Source: an uncultured Paraprevotella sp.
GTDB taxonomy: Bacteria; Bacteroidota; Bacteroidia; Bacteroidales; Bacteroidaceae
DNA length: 64,000 nucleotides
Direction of reading: 5' to 3'
Assembly (NCBI GenBank): GCA_944321525.1
Contig: CALULQ010000003.1
Coordinates: forward strand, 62,001 to 126,000
Shown: positions 8,170 to 17,800 of the stretch, in pieces
Layout: each line of letters begins with the position of its first letter
Position numbering within the stretch: position 1 is the stretch's first letter
The notes under the pieces: model-generated
The model's database searches: none
Seen by the model: the letters and a program-made list of their open reading frames with translations, nothing else
Told to the model about the DNA's origin: nothing
Translations under genes and position numbers: made by a program

Positions 8170-8640
8170 TTATTTTTGTTCTTTGAGTAGCTTTTCGTTT
8201 TCCCTGATGTCGATTTCTATTTTGCGTAGGTAGAATTTGATTTTGGCTTCAATCTCGTCGAAGCGCTGCTTCAGGTGGAACACGTCCGTGCGCTGGCGGT
8301 AGTATTCCGCGTTATGTCCCCGGCGTTTTTGCGCTTCCAGTTTTTTGAGGATTTCCTGTTCGCTTTGCAGGGTGCTGTCCACGATGGCCAGTGTGTCTTG
8401 CGCGGCCAGCAGCTCAATGCTGTCCATGACGATGATGCCCGTGGCGCGGGCCTCGAAAGCCGTGGGGAAGAGCTGGCGCATGACCAGGATGCTGTCTTTG
8501 GCGGCAGCATAGTCGCCGCCCTTCATCAGGTTGCGGGCGGTTTCTACCATTCGGCCTGCGTCGGCTTCCACTTTTTCTTCCTTGTCCGAGCACGAGCAGA
8601 TGGCAAGTGTAAACAGCAAGGTGTATAATGTTTTCCTCAT
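8170..8640 (-). CDS. Lipoprotein with coiled-coil C-terminus
   Basis: A 156-aa protein of unknown function. The N-terminus MRKTLYTLLFTLAICSCSDKEEK is a lipoprotein signal with cysteine near residue 16 and acidic/charged residues after it, as in surface-exported Bacteroidetes lipoproteins. The middle (ARNLMKGGDYAAAKDSILVMRQLFP) resembles one TPR-like helical hairpin. The last 80 residues are charged heptad-like helix. It is a single gene, divergent from cca, with its own -7 element. Confidence 0.75.
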   Translation of the reverse strand: MRKTLYTLLFTLAICSCSDKEEKVEADAGRMVETARNLMKGGDYAAAKDSILVMRQLFPTAFEARATGIIVMDSIELLAAQDTLAIVDSTLQSEQEILKKLEAQKRRGHNAEYYRQRTDVFHLKQRFDEIEAKIKFYLRKIEIDIRENEKLLKEQK

Positions 8641-8668
8641 AAGCTTTGTCTATACGGGATTCACCCTG

Positions 8669-8676
8669 CAAAAGTA
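8669..8676 (-). promoter_or_regulatory. -7 element for the 8170-8640 lipoprotein
   Basis: The reverse strand reads TACTTTTG (TAnnTTTG), 28 nt upstream of the lipoprotein ATG. The -33 box is unclear. Confidence 0.5.
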
Positions 8677-8721
8677 CCATTTTTTTTGAGAAAATATTTC
8701 AACCCGAAGCGCAAAAAATCG

Positions 8722-8729
8722 TAATTTTG
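8722..8729 (+). promoter_or_regulatory. -7 element for the tRNA nucleotidyltransferase gene
   Basis: TAATTTTG (TAnnTTTG), 26 nt before ATG 8756. The -33 box is not distinct. Confidence 0.45.
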
Positions 8730-8755
8730 CAATTATTTTATGCTATTTTTTGATA

Positions 8756-10219
8756 ATGAGGAAACTGACGAAAGAGGATTTAGTGCGATTGTTGGACCAC
8801 AGGATATTCCACCAGATATCGGATTTGGCTGACGCCATGGGCATAGAGTGTTATGTGATAGGAGGTTATGTGCGCGACCTCTTCCTGGAGCGCCCGTCCA
8901 AGGACATCGACGTGGTGGTGGTGGGCAGTGGCATACGTCTGGCGCAGGCCTTGGCCGCCACGCTGGGGCGCGGGGCGCACCTGAGCGTGTTCAGCAACTT
9001 CGGCACGGCGCAGGTCAAATACCACGGCCACGAAGTGGAATTCGTGGGCGCGCGCAAGGAGAGCTACAGCCACGATTCGCGCAAGCCGGTGGTGGAGGAC
9101 GGCACGCTCGAGGACGACCAGAACCGCCGCGACTTCACCATCAACGCCTTGGCAGTGTGCCTGAACAAAGCCCGTTTCGGAGAGCTGGTGGACCCCTTCG
9201 AGGGGTTGCTGGACATGGAAGACCGGCTGATACGCACTCCGCTTGACCCCGACGTGACGTTCAGCGACGACCCCTTGCGCATGATGCGCTGCATCCGTTT
9301 CGCCACGCAGCTGAATTTCTTCATCGACGAGGAAACCTTCGAGGCGCTGGAGCGCAACCGGGAGCGCATCCGCATCATTTCGCGCGAGCGCGTGGCGGAG
9401 GAGCTGAACAAAATCATGATGACGCCCACGCCCTCGAAAGGCTTCGTGGAGTTGGAACGCTGCGGGCTGTTGCCCCTCATCTTCCCTGAATTGGCCGCCA
9501 TGCAGGGCGTGGAGAAGGTGAACGGGAGGGCGCACAAGGACAACTTCTACCACACGCTGGAGGTGCTCGACAACGTGTGCGCCCAGTCGGACAACCTGTG
9601 GCTGCGTTGGGCCGCCCTGCTGCACGACATCGGCAAACCGCGCACCAAGCGCTTCGACCCGGTGGCGGGATGGACGTTCCACAACCATAACTTCATCGGC
9701 GCCAAGATGGTGCCGGAGATTTTCAGGAAGATGAAGCTGCCGATGAACGAGAAGATGAAGTACGTGCAGAAACTCGTGGGGCTGCACATGCGCCCCATCG
9801 CTATAGCCGACGACGAGGTGACCGACTCCGCCGTGAGGCGCCTGCTCTTCGAGGCCGGCGACGACATTGAGGACCTGATGACGCTGTGCGAGGCGGACAT
9901 CACGTCGAAGAACGCGCAGCGCAAGCAGCGCTTCCTGGACAACTTCAAGCTGGTGCGCCGCAAGCTGGTGGACCTGGAGGAGCGCGACCGCATACGCAAC
10001 TTCCAGCCGCCCGTGTCGGGAGAGGAAATCATGGCCGTGTTCGGCCTCACGCCTTGCCGCGAAGTGGGGGCGCTGAAAAGTGCCATCAAGGACGCCATAC
10101 TCGACGGGGTGGTGCCCAACGAGCACGACGCGGCCTATGCCTTCATGCTCGGGAAGGCTGCCGCCATGGGGCTGAAACCGGTGGGGGAAGTTCCGCGGGC
10201 GGAGGCCGCTGAGGCTTAG
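8756..10219 (+). CDS. HD-domain tRNA nucleotidyltransferase (CCA-adding type)
   Basis: Adds or repairs the 3' CCA end of tRNA with CTP and ATP. The 487-aa protein has the class II nucleotidyltransferase head (YVIGGYVRDLFLERPSKDIDVVVVG, with DID metal ligands and the GGxVRD motif), RRDFTINAL, the DPLRMMRCIRFA segment, and a C-terminal HD phosphohydrolase domain (WAALLHDIGKPRTKRF). The frame can be opened at TTG 8750, but ATG 8756 is preferred. Poly(A) polymerases share the head; the HD tail and phylum favour the CCA enzyme. Confidence 0.88.
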   Translation: MRKLTKEDLVRLLDHRIFHQISDLADAMGIECYVIGGYVRDLFLERPSKDIDVVVVGSGIRLAQALAATLGRGAHLSVFSNFGTAQVKYHGHEVEFVGARKESYSHDSRKPVVEDGTLEDDQNRRDFTINALAVCLNKARFGELVDPFEGLLDMEDRLIRTPLDPDVTFSDDPLRMMRCIRFATQLNFFIDEETFEALERNRERIRIISRERVAEELNKIMMTPTPSKGFVELERCGLLPLIFPELAAMQGVEKVNGRAHKDNFYHTLEVLDNVCAQSDNLWLRWAALLHDIGKPRTKRFDPVAGWTFHNHNFIGAKMVPEIFRKMKLPMNEKMKYVQKLVGLHMRPIAIADDEVTDSAVRRLLFEAGDDIEDLMTLCEADITSKNAQRKQRFLDNFKLVRRKLVDLEERDRIRNFQPPVSGEEIMAVFGLTPCREVGALKSAIKDAILDGVVPNEHDAAYAFMLGKAAAMGLKPVGEVPRAEAAEA

Positions 10220-10255
10220 GAAGGCGCCACGAAGCGTCGGTGGCGGCGTGTTGCA

Positions 10256-10304
10256 AAGCACCCGTGCTCTTATCCGTGGAAGAAGGATGAGGGCACGGGT
10301 GCTT
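10256..10304. terminator. Strong hairpin terminator between convergent genes
   Basis: 20-nt arms AAGCACCCGTGCTCTTATCC and GGATGAGGGCACGGGTGCTT pair with few mismatches. It lies between the tRNA nucleotidyltransferase (+) and the 10351-11658 gene (-) and can serve both. Confidence 0.75.
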
Positions 10305-10350
10305 CGTGTCTTGAGGGGGCGGACGGACGACGGGCCCGCGGCCTTTCCGT

Positions 10351-11658
10351 TCAGGCGCCCGTCTTCTGTCGGTAGAGCGCTTCCACCATCCGGCAGGCCG
10401 TTTCCAGTCCGATGCTCCCGGTGTTCACCGTGAGGTCGTAGTGGTGAGGGTCTCCCCATTTCGCGCCGGTATAGTATTCGTAGTGTGCGATGCGGTTCCG
10501 GTTGATGCGGCTGATTTCGGCCTCGGCTTTCTCGGCCGGGATGCCATATTGGGCCGTGCAGCGCCGCAGGGCATCTTGGCGGTCGGTGTGGCAGAACACT
10601 TTGACTACCTGCGGCGAGTCGTGCAGGATGAAGTCGGCAAGGCGCCCCACGATGACGCATGGCTCCCGCTCCGCCAGCTCGCGGACGATGGAACTTTCGG
10701 CCACGAAGAGCGCGTCGTCGGGCGAAAGGCGGCGTTCGCGCGGCGTCTCGCTGCCGTCCGCCGTGATGCACTTCAGCCAGAACGACGGGATGGATTGTTC
10801 GTTCTTCGCGATGTAGGCTTCGTCGATGCCGCTCCGTTGGGCGGCCATGCGGATGAACTCCTTGTCGTAGAGCCTGATGCCCAGGTCGCGGGCCAGCATC
10901 TCGCCCAGCAGGTGGCCGCCGCTGCCGAATTCGCGGGCGATGGTGACGATGCAGTGCCCGGCGGGCAGGGGGACGGCCTGCGGCTGTGCCGGTCCGGCGT
11001 CGCCGAGCCACGGGTCGATGAAGCGGTAGTAAGGCGTGACGAAATGCACGATGGGTCCTACGAGCAGGGCGGCGACGACCGTGCCCTCGCGCACGCCGTG
11101 CAGGCCGCCGATGAAGCAAAACGACATGACGCAGGCCAGGATGACCAGCGTGGTGTCGAAACCGAGCTTCACGTAGCCGAAGTCTTTATGGAACCGCCGT
11201 GCGATGGCCCTCACGAGGTATTCGCCCACCATCAGTGCGGCGTCGGCCTTCACTTCCAACGCGATGCCCACGGCCAGGATGACGCAACCCACGAGCAGGT
11301 TGAGTATCTGGGAAACATAGGTGGCCGGATTGAGCCAGGAGAGCAAGAACATGGAGAAGTCGATGCACGTGCCGAAGAACACGGTGATGGGGATTTGGAG
11401 GGTGAACGTCAGCCAGTCGGCTTTCAGTTCCTTGCGGGTCATCAGGGGGAGTTCGAACAGGATAAACAGGAGGTTCAGTACGATGGTCCATTGTCCTATG
11501 CTGAGAGGGGTGAACATGCTGGCCACGTAGGTGACACTCGTGATTGGCGAAGTGCCCAGCATGGCTTTGGTGATGTAGGCGATGCCCAGCGTGTTGACAA
11601 ACAGCGCGAGGGCGAAAAGGAAATAACGTCTGGATTTGTGTCTATGCTGCATAAGCAA
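10351..11658 (-). CDS. Membrane YczE/YitT-like domain fused to a cytidylate-kinase-like domain
   Basis: A 435-aa fusion. Residues 1 to about 225 form a five- or six-helix membrane protein of the YczE/YitT type (FLFALALFVNTLGIAYITKAMLG, TPLSIGQWTIVLNLLFILFEL). Residues from about 238 to the end are a nucleoside-monophosphate-kinase-like domain with a P-loop-like ITIAREFGSGGHLLGEMLA, the (D)KEFIR segment, IVGRLADFIL, and a lid region rich in Arg. The kinase family (cytidylate kinase-like) is established, but its natural substrate is not. The fusion suggests a membrane-tethered kinase or a regulated transporter. Single gene. Confidence 0.8.
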   Translation of the reverse strand: MLMQHRHKSRRYFLFALALFVNTLGIAYITKAMLGTSPITSVTYVASMFTPLSIGQWTIVLNLLFILFELPLMTRKELKADWLTFTLQIPITVFFGTCIDFSMFLLSWLNPATYVSQILNLLVGCVILAVGIALEVKADAALMVGEYLVRAIARRFHKDFGYVKLGFDTTLVILACVMSFCFIGGLHGVREGTVVAALLVGPIVHFVTPYYRFIDPWLGDAGPAQPQAVPLPAGHCIVTIAREFGSGGHLLGEMLARDLGIRLYDKEFIRMAAQRSGIDEAYIAKNEQSIPSFWLKCITADGSETPRERRLSPDDALFVAESSIVRELAEREPCVIVGRLADFILHDSPQVVKVFCHTDRQDALRRCTAQYGIPAEKAEAEISRINRNRIAHYEYYTGAKWGDPHHYDLTVNTGSIGLETACRMVEALYRQKTGA

Positions 11659-11800
11659 TCTGTTTTTTGTGATTTACACAAATATACGATTTTTTATGCA
11701 GAAAAGGAAGCGCCGGAGATGGAAAAATGAGGACGGGCCAGCGGCATGTGGCGGATGCGGCAGCCGTCGCCCGTCCCGTGTGGAAAGCCATTCCGCCCCC

Positions 11801-14800
11801 TTATCGCGTGAGCGAGAAGCGGAGGCTGAAGCCGAAGTCCTGCGTGATGGTGGGGTAGGAGTTCGACGAGAGGAGCGGCTGGTTGCGCTGGCGGTCGTAG
11901 TAGAGGCTCAGCGTGACGTAGCGGCTCATCGTGTAGTCGGCGCTGAAGGAGGCCTTGACGGCCTTGTTGCCGCTGGTGGCCTCCGAGAGCGAGGTCTGGA
12001 TGTTGCGCGTGATGGCGTCCTGGTTGCGCAGCGAGAAGTCGAAGCGCAGGTTCAGGTCGTGGCTGATGACGCGTGTGTTGCGGTTGGCCGTGCCGGTGGT
12101 GCGGTTGTTGTTCCGGTTGTTGGCCGTGTTGCGGTTGTTTCCGCTCCGTGTGCTCCGTGCGGCCCGTTTGCGGCGTCCGCCGAAGAGCGAGGAGAACTTG
12201 AAGTCGTTGATTTTGTATCCCCACCCGATGACGAAGTCGTTGCTGCAGGCTTCGTTGATTTGTGCCGCGGTCATGTTCAGCGTCAGCACGCGCGTCTTGC
12301 GGTATTCCACTTTGAACGTCATGTTGTTGTTCAGCGTCAGGTCCAGTCCGGCAAGGGGCGAGAAGGCTTCGTTGATGGACACCGAACTGATGTCGTACAT
12401 GCTGCTGGGCAGGATGGCGTTGTCGGTGGTGTTGCGGATGAATCCCAGGTCGCCCATGTATTCCATCCAGCTGCTGTACGTGTTGTAGGAGCCCACCGAG
12501 TAGACGCTCTTGTAGGAGTGGTTCAGCGTGACGCTCTTGAAGTGGTCGCGAATCCAAGGCAGGTAGGCCAGTCCCTTGTAGGACACGGTCCAGTTGGGCA
12601 GCATGCGTGCCAGCGACGGGAAGAGGTCCAGGGGCGACTTGGCGTCGCTGCCGCCGGTGTAGGCAGCCAGGAAGGCCGGGATCATCACGTCGGCCGAGTA
12701 TTTGTCCACGGTGCCGTTGGCCGGGTCGAACTTGCCTTGCAGTCCGGTGGCGGCGGGATAGGTGGCTCCGGCATAGCGGGCTTCCACGCGGCGCTGGAAC
12801 GTGTTCAGGTATTGCTGGAAGCGGGTGAAGGTCTTGCTGCTGTAGCCGTTTCCTGCGTTGCCGCGGCTTTCGAAGGCCGACTTGATGGAGATGGTGGTCA
12901 TCGTGAAGCTGCCGCTCTGCGTGGTGGGCATTCCGGCATACATATATTGTATGCTCTTGTTGCTGTTCACCGTGCGGCTGGCGTTCAGGTCTATCTTCAG
13001 GTCGGGGATGGGCTCCAGCGTGGCCTTGATTTGCAGGTCCTCCATGGCATTGGTCGTGGCGGGCGTGCTGATGCTGTCGTTGTTGAGCAGCCAGCCGCGC
13101 TCGTTGGCCTTGTCGATGTAGCTGTCGCCCGTGAAGCCGAAGGCGAAGTCCAGACCGGGCGACATGGCGCCTCCCGTGCGCTGTCCCAGCATGTCGCCCA
13201 CGTTGGGCAGGAAGCCGGGGAGCGACATGGCATACGTGTTGCGGTAGCTGAGGCTCACGTTGCGCACCATCATCATGAAGCGCGTGGCGCCTTGGAGGTA
13301 GGGATACCATGCTTTTTCCTTGAACGGAGTCTTGGCGACGACGTTCACGCGGAGCTTCAGCGTGTCCATGTTGAGGATGCGGATTTTGTTCTTGTCCAGC
13401 CGCTTGTATTTGATGGGATAGCGGCGTCCCGAGGCGGTGACGGCCGTCACGCGGATGCGGCGGCTCTTCTGGTTGTGCGTCACTTCGACGGTGGTGTCGG
13501 GCTTCAGGGAGACCTCTCCGGCGTATCCCTTGAACTTCGGGTTCTTGGCCTTGGCATTGGCCGTGCCTTTGGCGTTGTCGGCCACGCGCTTGTTGGCCGT
13601 GCTGTCGGCGCCCTCGGTTCCGGCCTTCTCTTGGGCCTTGCGGGCCTTTTCGGCATTCTTCTCGCGCACGCTCTGGTCCTTGGCCTTCTTGCGTTCGCTG
13701 GCGGAGAACTTCCGGTTGACTTCTTTCAGGAAAGACGACATGTTGTAGAGCGTCTCGAAGTTGAAGCGCCCGTTCACGGTGACCGACCGTTGGTTGTTGA
13801 TGGTGTTGCCATACGACGTGCCGTCTTCCAGTTCCATGCCGCGCTCCCAAGAGTAGTTGGCAGAATAGTTGCCGTCCAGGCTCATCCATGCGAAGCAGGG
13901 AATCTTGTCGAGCGGCACTTTGTACGACGCGGTGAAGTCCTGCTGGTAGTCCAAGGGTGTGCCGAAACCTTTGATGCTTTGTTTCACGGAGTCTTTCCAC
14001 ACGGCGTACTGGTCGGGATAGAGGTCCTTGTTCACCGGCACGTTCGGCTCCTCGATTTCCGCATGCGTGGCGGAGTTGAAGGTGAAGTGCAGGCTTTTGG
14101 TCAAGTCCCACCGCAGGCTGAAGTCGCGGTTCCAGAGGAACTCCTTGGAATAGGAGAGGGGAAGCGACATGGGGTCTTCCAAGTTGTCGATGTCGCGCTC
14201 CTGGTATTCGTAATAATTGCGCAGGATGTTGGTGTTGAAACTGATGTTCTGCGGCAGATAGTTGAAGTTCTGCTCGCGCACGATGTCAAGCCATTTGCTC
14301 TTGCTCTTGAGGCGCTTCTTGAACGGTTCGAACGGCTTGTAGTCGGGCGAATAGTTGTAGCTGAACGCGCCGTTCCAGTTCTTTTCGGTTTCCCATGCGG
14401 TGGTCTCGCCGGTTTCGTTGTTCACGCTATGGGAGTAGCTCAGCGAGAAGTTGGCCGGGTCGTATGGCATGGGATGCTTGGGCGTGGCGATGTTGAACCT
14501 CACGTTGCTCAGGCTGAAGTTCTTGTTGGTGGTTTCCGTCGTGGTCAGGCTGCGCAGCGAGTCTTTCTCGTGCTCCGTGGCGCATGCGTCCAAGGCATCC
14601 TTCAGCAACATGTCAGTGTCGAGCGGGTTGTATTTGGGCCTGATGACTTCCTTGTTGTAGGAATAGTAGATGGGGGCCGTGAACCGGAGCTTCTCGGGCA
14701 ACAGCTTGCCCAGTTCGAAACTGGTGGTGATGCTGTAGTTGTACATGTCTTCCTGGTTCCGGTCGGCCACTTTGTCTTCGATGCCGCCGAAGCCCGCGGT

Positions 14801-17800
14801 TTCCATGTGTCCCGTCAGGTTCACGCTTCCCAGGTCGGAGAGCTGCACGTTGAGCGTGCCCTGCGCGGCCCATCCGCCGTCGTTGCTGTATTCCTGCAGG
14901 CGCAGTTCGTTGGCCCACACTTCGACCGACTTGGTGCTGCGCGAGTTGTTGCGCACGCCGATCATGATGGTCTTGATTTCACCGAGCGTGGGGTTTCCCA
15001 TCACGCTGACTTTGTTGTTGGGCCGGCTGTTGTCGTAGATGGAGTAGAGCGTGGTGAGGTTCGTGTTCCCCAAGCTTTTCTCACGGTTGCGGGCCTGCTT
15101 GACGTCGGTGAAGACGCTCAGGTCGATGTCGATCATGTTCTCTTCCGGCCACACGGCGCGGCATTGTTCGGCGGAGTACGTGTCGTAGTGCCCGGCGTCG
15201 GTCAGCTTCAGGGGCACTTCGTATTCGTAGAAGTTGTTCTTGTAGTCCGAGCCGAGACGGATGAAGATGCTGGTCTGGTTGTCCTCCGTTTCGGTCACGT
15301 TTTCGGCCAGCGCGTTGGCATGCACGAACATCTGCAGGTGCTTGTATTGGCGCATGTCCAAGTTCGTGTTTTTGTACACGGCGCGGGCGTCGCCCGTGGC
15401 CAGCTCCCTGACGGTGAGCGACAAGGCCTGCTCGTTCTCTTCTGCCAATTGGCTTTGCGACGGGTCCACCACGCGGCTGATGCCCGGGGGGAGCACGTAG
15501 TTCACCGGTGTCTTGTCGTTGTTCTCCTCTATGTTCACGGCCGAGATTTCCATGCTGCCGTTGGTGGTGGGCATTTCACCGGCGTAGAGCGCCTGTTCGT
15601 AGGAGCGCCATTCGGCCTTCACGAGGTCGAGGGTGGCGAAACGCAGGATGATGGGTTGTTCGAAGTCCGTCATGAACATGCGCATGAAGCGTATGCTGGT
15701 GAAGTCGTTGATGTTGCCCACTTTCTTTTCGTATTCGTCCACGGGCACGCGGAACTGATACCAGTTCACTTCTTCCGTGTTGCCGTTGCGCAGCTTGACA
15801 CTGGCCGTGCGGCGGTCCACGATGTAGTTGCGCCCTACCACGAAGTCTTCGGGACGGATGCTGATGCGGTATTGGTAGTATTTCTCGTATTCGTTGAGCG
15901 TGTAGTCCTGGTTGATGTCCTCCACGTCGGGTGTGGTCTTGTACGACGTGTCGTAAGACTCATTGGCGTTTTCGTTCGAGCGGGAGTTGCCTTCCGGAAG
16001 GTTGATGTATTTGTAGCGGTCCAGGATACTCCGTTGCTGCGCGTCGTAGTCCGAGCCGCGGAAGTAATGGTAATCATCGGCGGCAGGGTCGGCCATCAGG
16101 GAGTCGTAGACTTGCGGGCTGACTTTGCCTTGCACGGCCATGAGGAACTCGCGGTAGGCCCCGAAGGTGCGTTCCTCTTCGCTGTTCAGGCCGTTCAGGC
16201 CGACGTCTTGCCGCTCGCGGGCGCCGGATTCGTTGTTGAAGGCGTAGACCACGCTCGTGGTGTTGGGCACACGGCCCCATGCCGTTTCGGTATAGTAGCT
16301 GGAGTTTCCGTCGATGGGCATTCCGCTTTCGAAGAATTTCTTGCCGTCGTGGAGGATGTCTTCGCTCACCTCGCCGAGGTTGATGTAGAAGTCGCCGCCG
16401 TAGTTGCCGCCCGTCTCGCGGGTGTAGATGAAGGGGTCGAGCATCCAGAACTCCACGTATTCAATGTTGGCCGTTTCGAAATCGTTGGTGTCCAGTTTGC
16501 GCATCATGCCTCCCCAGCGGGTTTTGGGATTGGTGAGCCGCCCGTTGTAGTCCAGGTCGGGGTTCAGGTTGTAGGCTCCCCGTTCCGAGGGATAGAACGC
16601 CAGGTTCATCACAGGCAGCGAACTGGCCGAGTTGTAGCTGGTTTGTGTCCGGTTGGGATAAAGCTCGCGTTCGTACACCTCGCGCACATAGTGGTTGGAG
16701 AGCTGGTTGAGGTCGCTTTTGATGTGCGCCGGCGTGAGCGACGAACTTTGCCGCGTGAAGAGCGGGTCGACGGTGTACCAACTGAGCAAGGCGCGGTTGT
16801 AGCCGGCGCGCACGTCGTTGACCAGCGTGCTTTCCTCGAAGTCGGAGGGCACGCTGGAAATCATCCAGCTGGTGGGTTGCATCACGCTGATGCCGTTCTT
16901 CGTGTTTTCGAAGTCGTCTATATACGACGCCGAGCCTTGTATCTTTTTGTTCTGTCCGGCGATGAGTTGCGCGAATTCGCCCGTGAAGCTGATTTGCGAG
17001 GGCTGGGTCACGTCGATGAGCGGGATTTTGTCGATGAGGTTCGTGAGCCATTGGCTTTCCTTCTTCCATGAGAGGTTGACGCCCCAGAGGGTGTTCTTCA
17101 GCGGTTCCTCGCCCATGTTGACTTTTGTGGTGAGCGGCTGCTCGTTGAGGAACATGAAGGTGCCGCCCAAGGTGAAGTCTTTGCTCACGTCGTATTGCAG
17201 GTTGAAGCCCACGAGCGTCTTGCGCTGCATGCCGTAGTTGTCGTTGCTTTCAAAGTCGACGCTCACGTTCGTGCCGGCGTCGATGATGCTTTGGTTGATG
17301 ATGGTCACCACGCCCATGGAGTAGTCCACGGTGTAGTCTTGGTTCTCCACGAGCGTCACTCCGCCGGCGCTCACGGTGACGGAGCCTTGCGGCACGTTCA
17401 TGGCCCCGAGGCTGATTTCCGCTCCGTTGTTGCCTTTATATTCTCCGGTGAGCAGGAATTTGTTCTTTTCCGCAATCTGTTTGGCTGTTGTCTTGGTGGA
17501 GTTGTAAAGTTCGTCGAAGCAGTATTTGTCGGCCAGCGCGTCGTCGTTCAGGTAGCGGCGCAGATGGCTTCCGAAGGGTTCCACCACGGGGAAGAAGATG
17601 CGCCCCTTGCTGATGGTGTAGCCTTCCACGTAGTCAAACTGTCCGTTGGGGTTCGCCTTGTTGTTAGCGTCCAAGCGGTCCAAGTTCATGATGCGGAGAA
17701 TCTTGGTGTTCTTGAATTGCGGTTCCGGCAGATAGGACACGTATACGCCTGCGGAGTCACTCTGGTATTGGATGTCCAGCTTGAAGTCTTCCTTTTGCGT

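Noticed and set aside
8780..11119. 779-codon reverse-strand frame across the tRNA nucleotidyltransferase gene
   Set aside because: It runs antisense to a clear conserved gene and through its terminator; no family match.
11636..17071. 1811-codon open frame antisense to sprA
   Set aside because: It mirrors the codon bias of a GC-rich gene on the other strand and shows no domain or ribosome-binding site.
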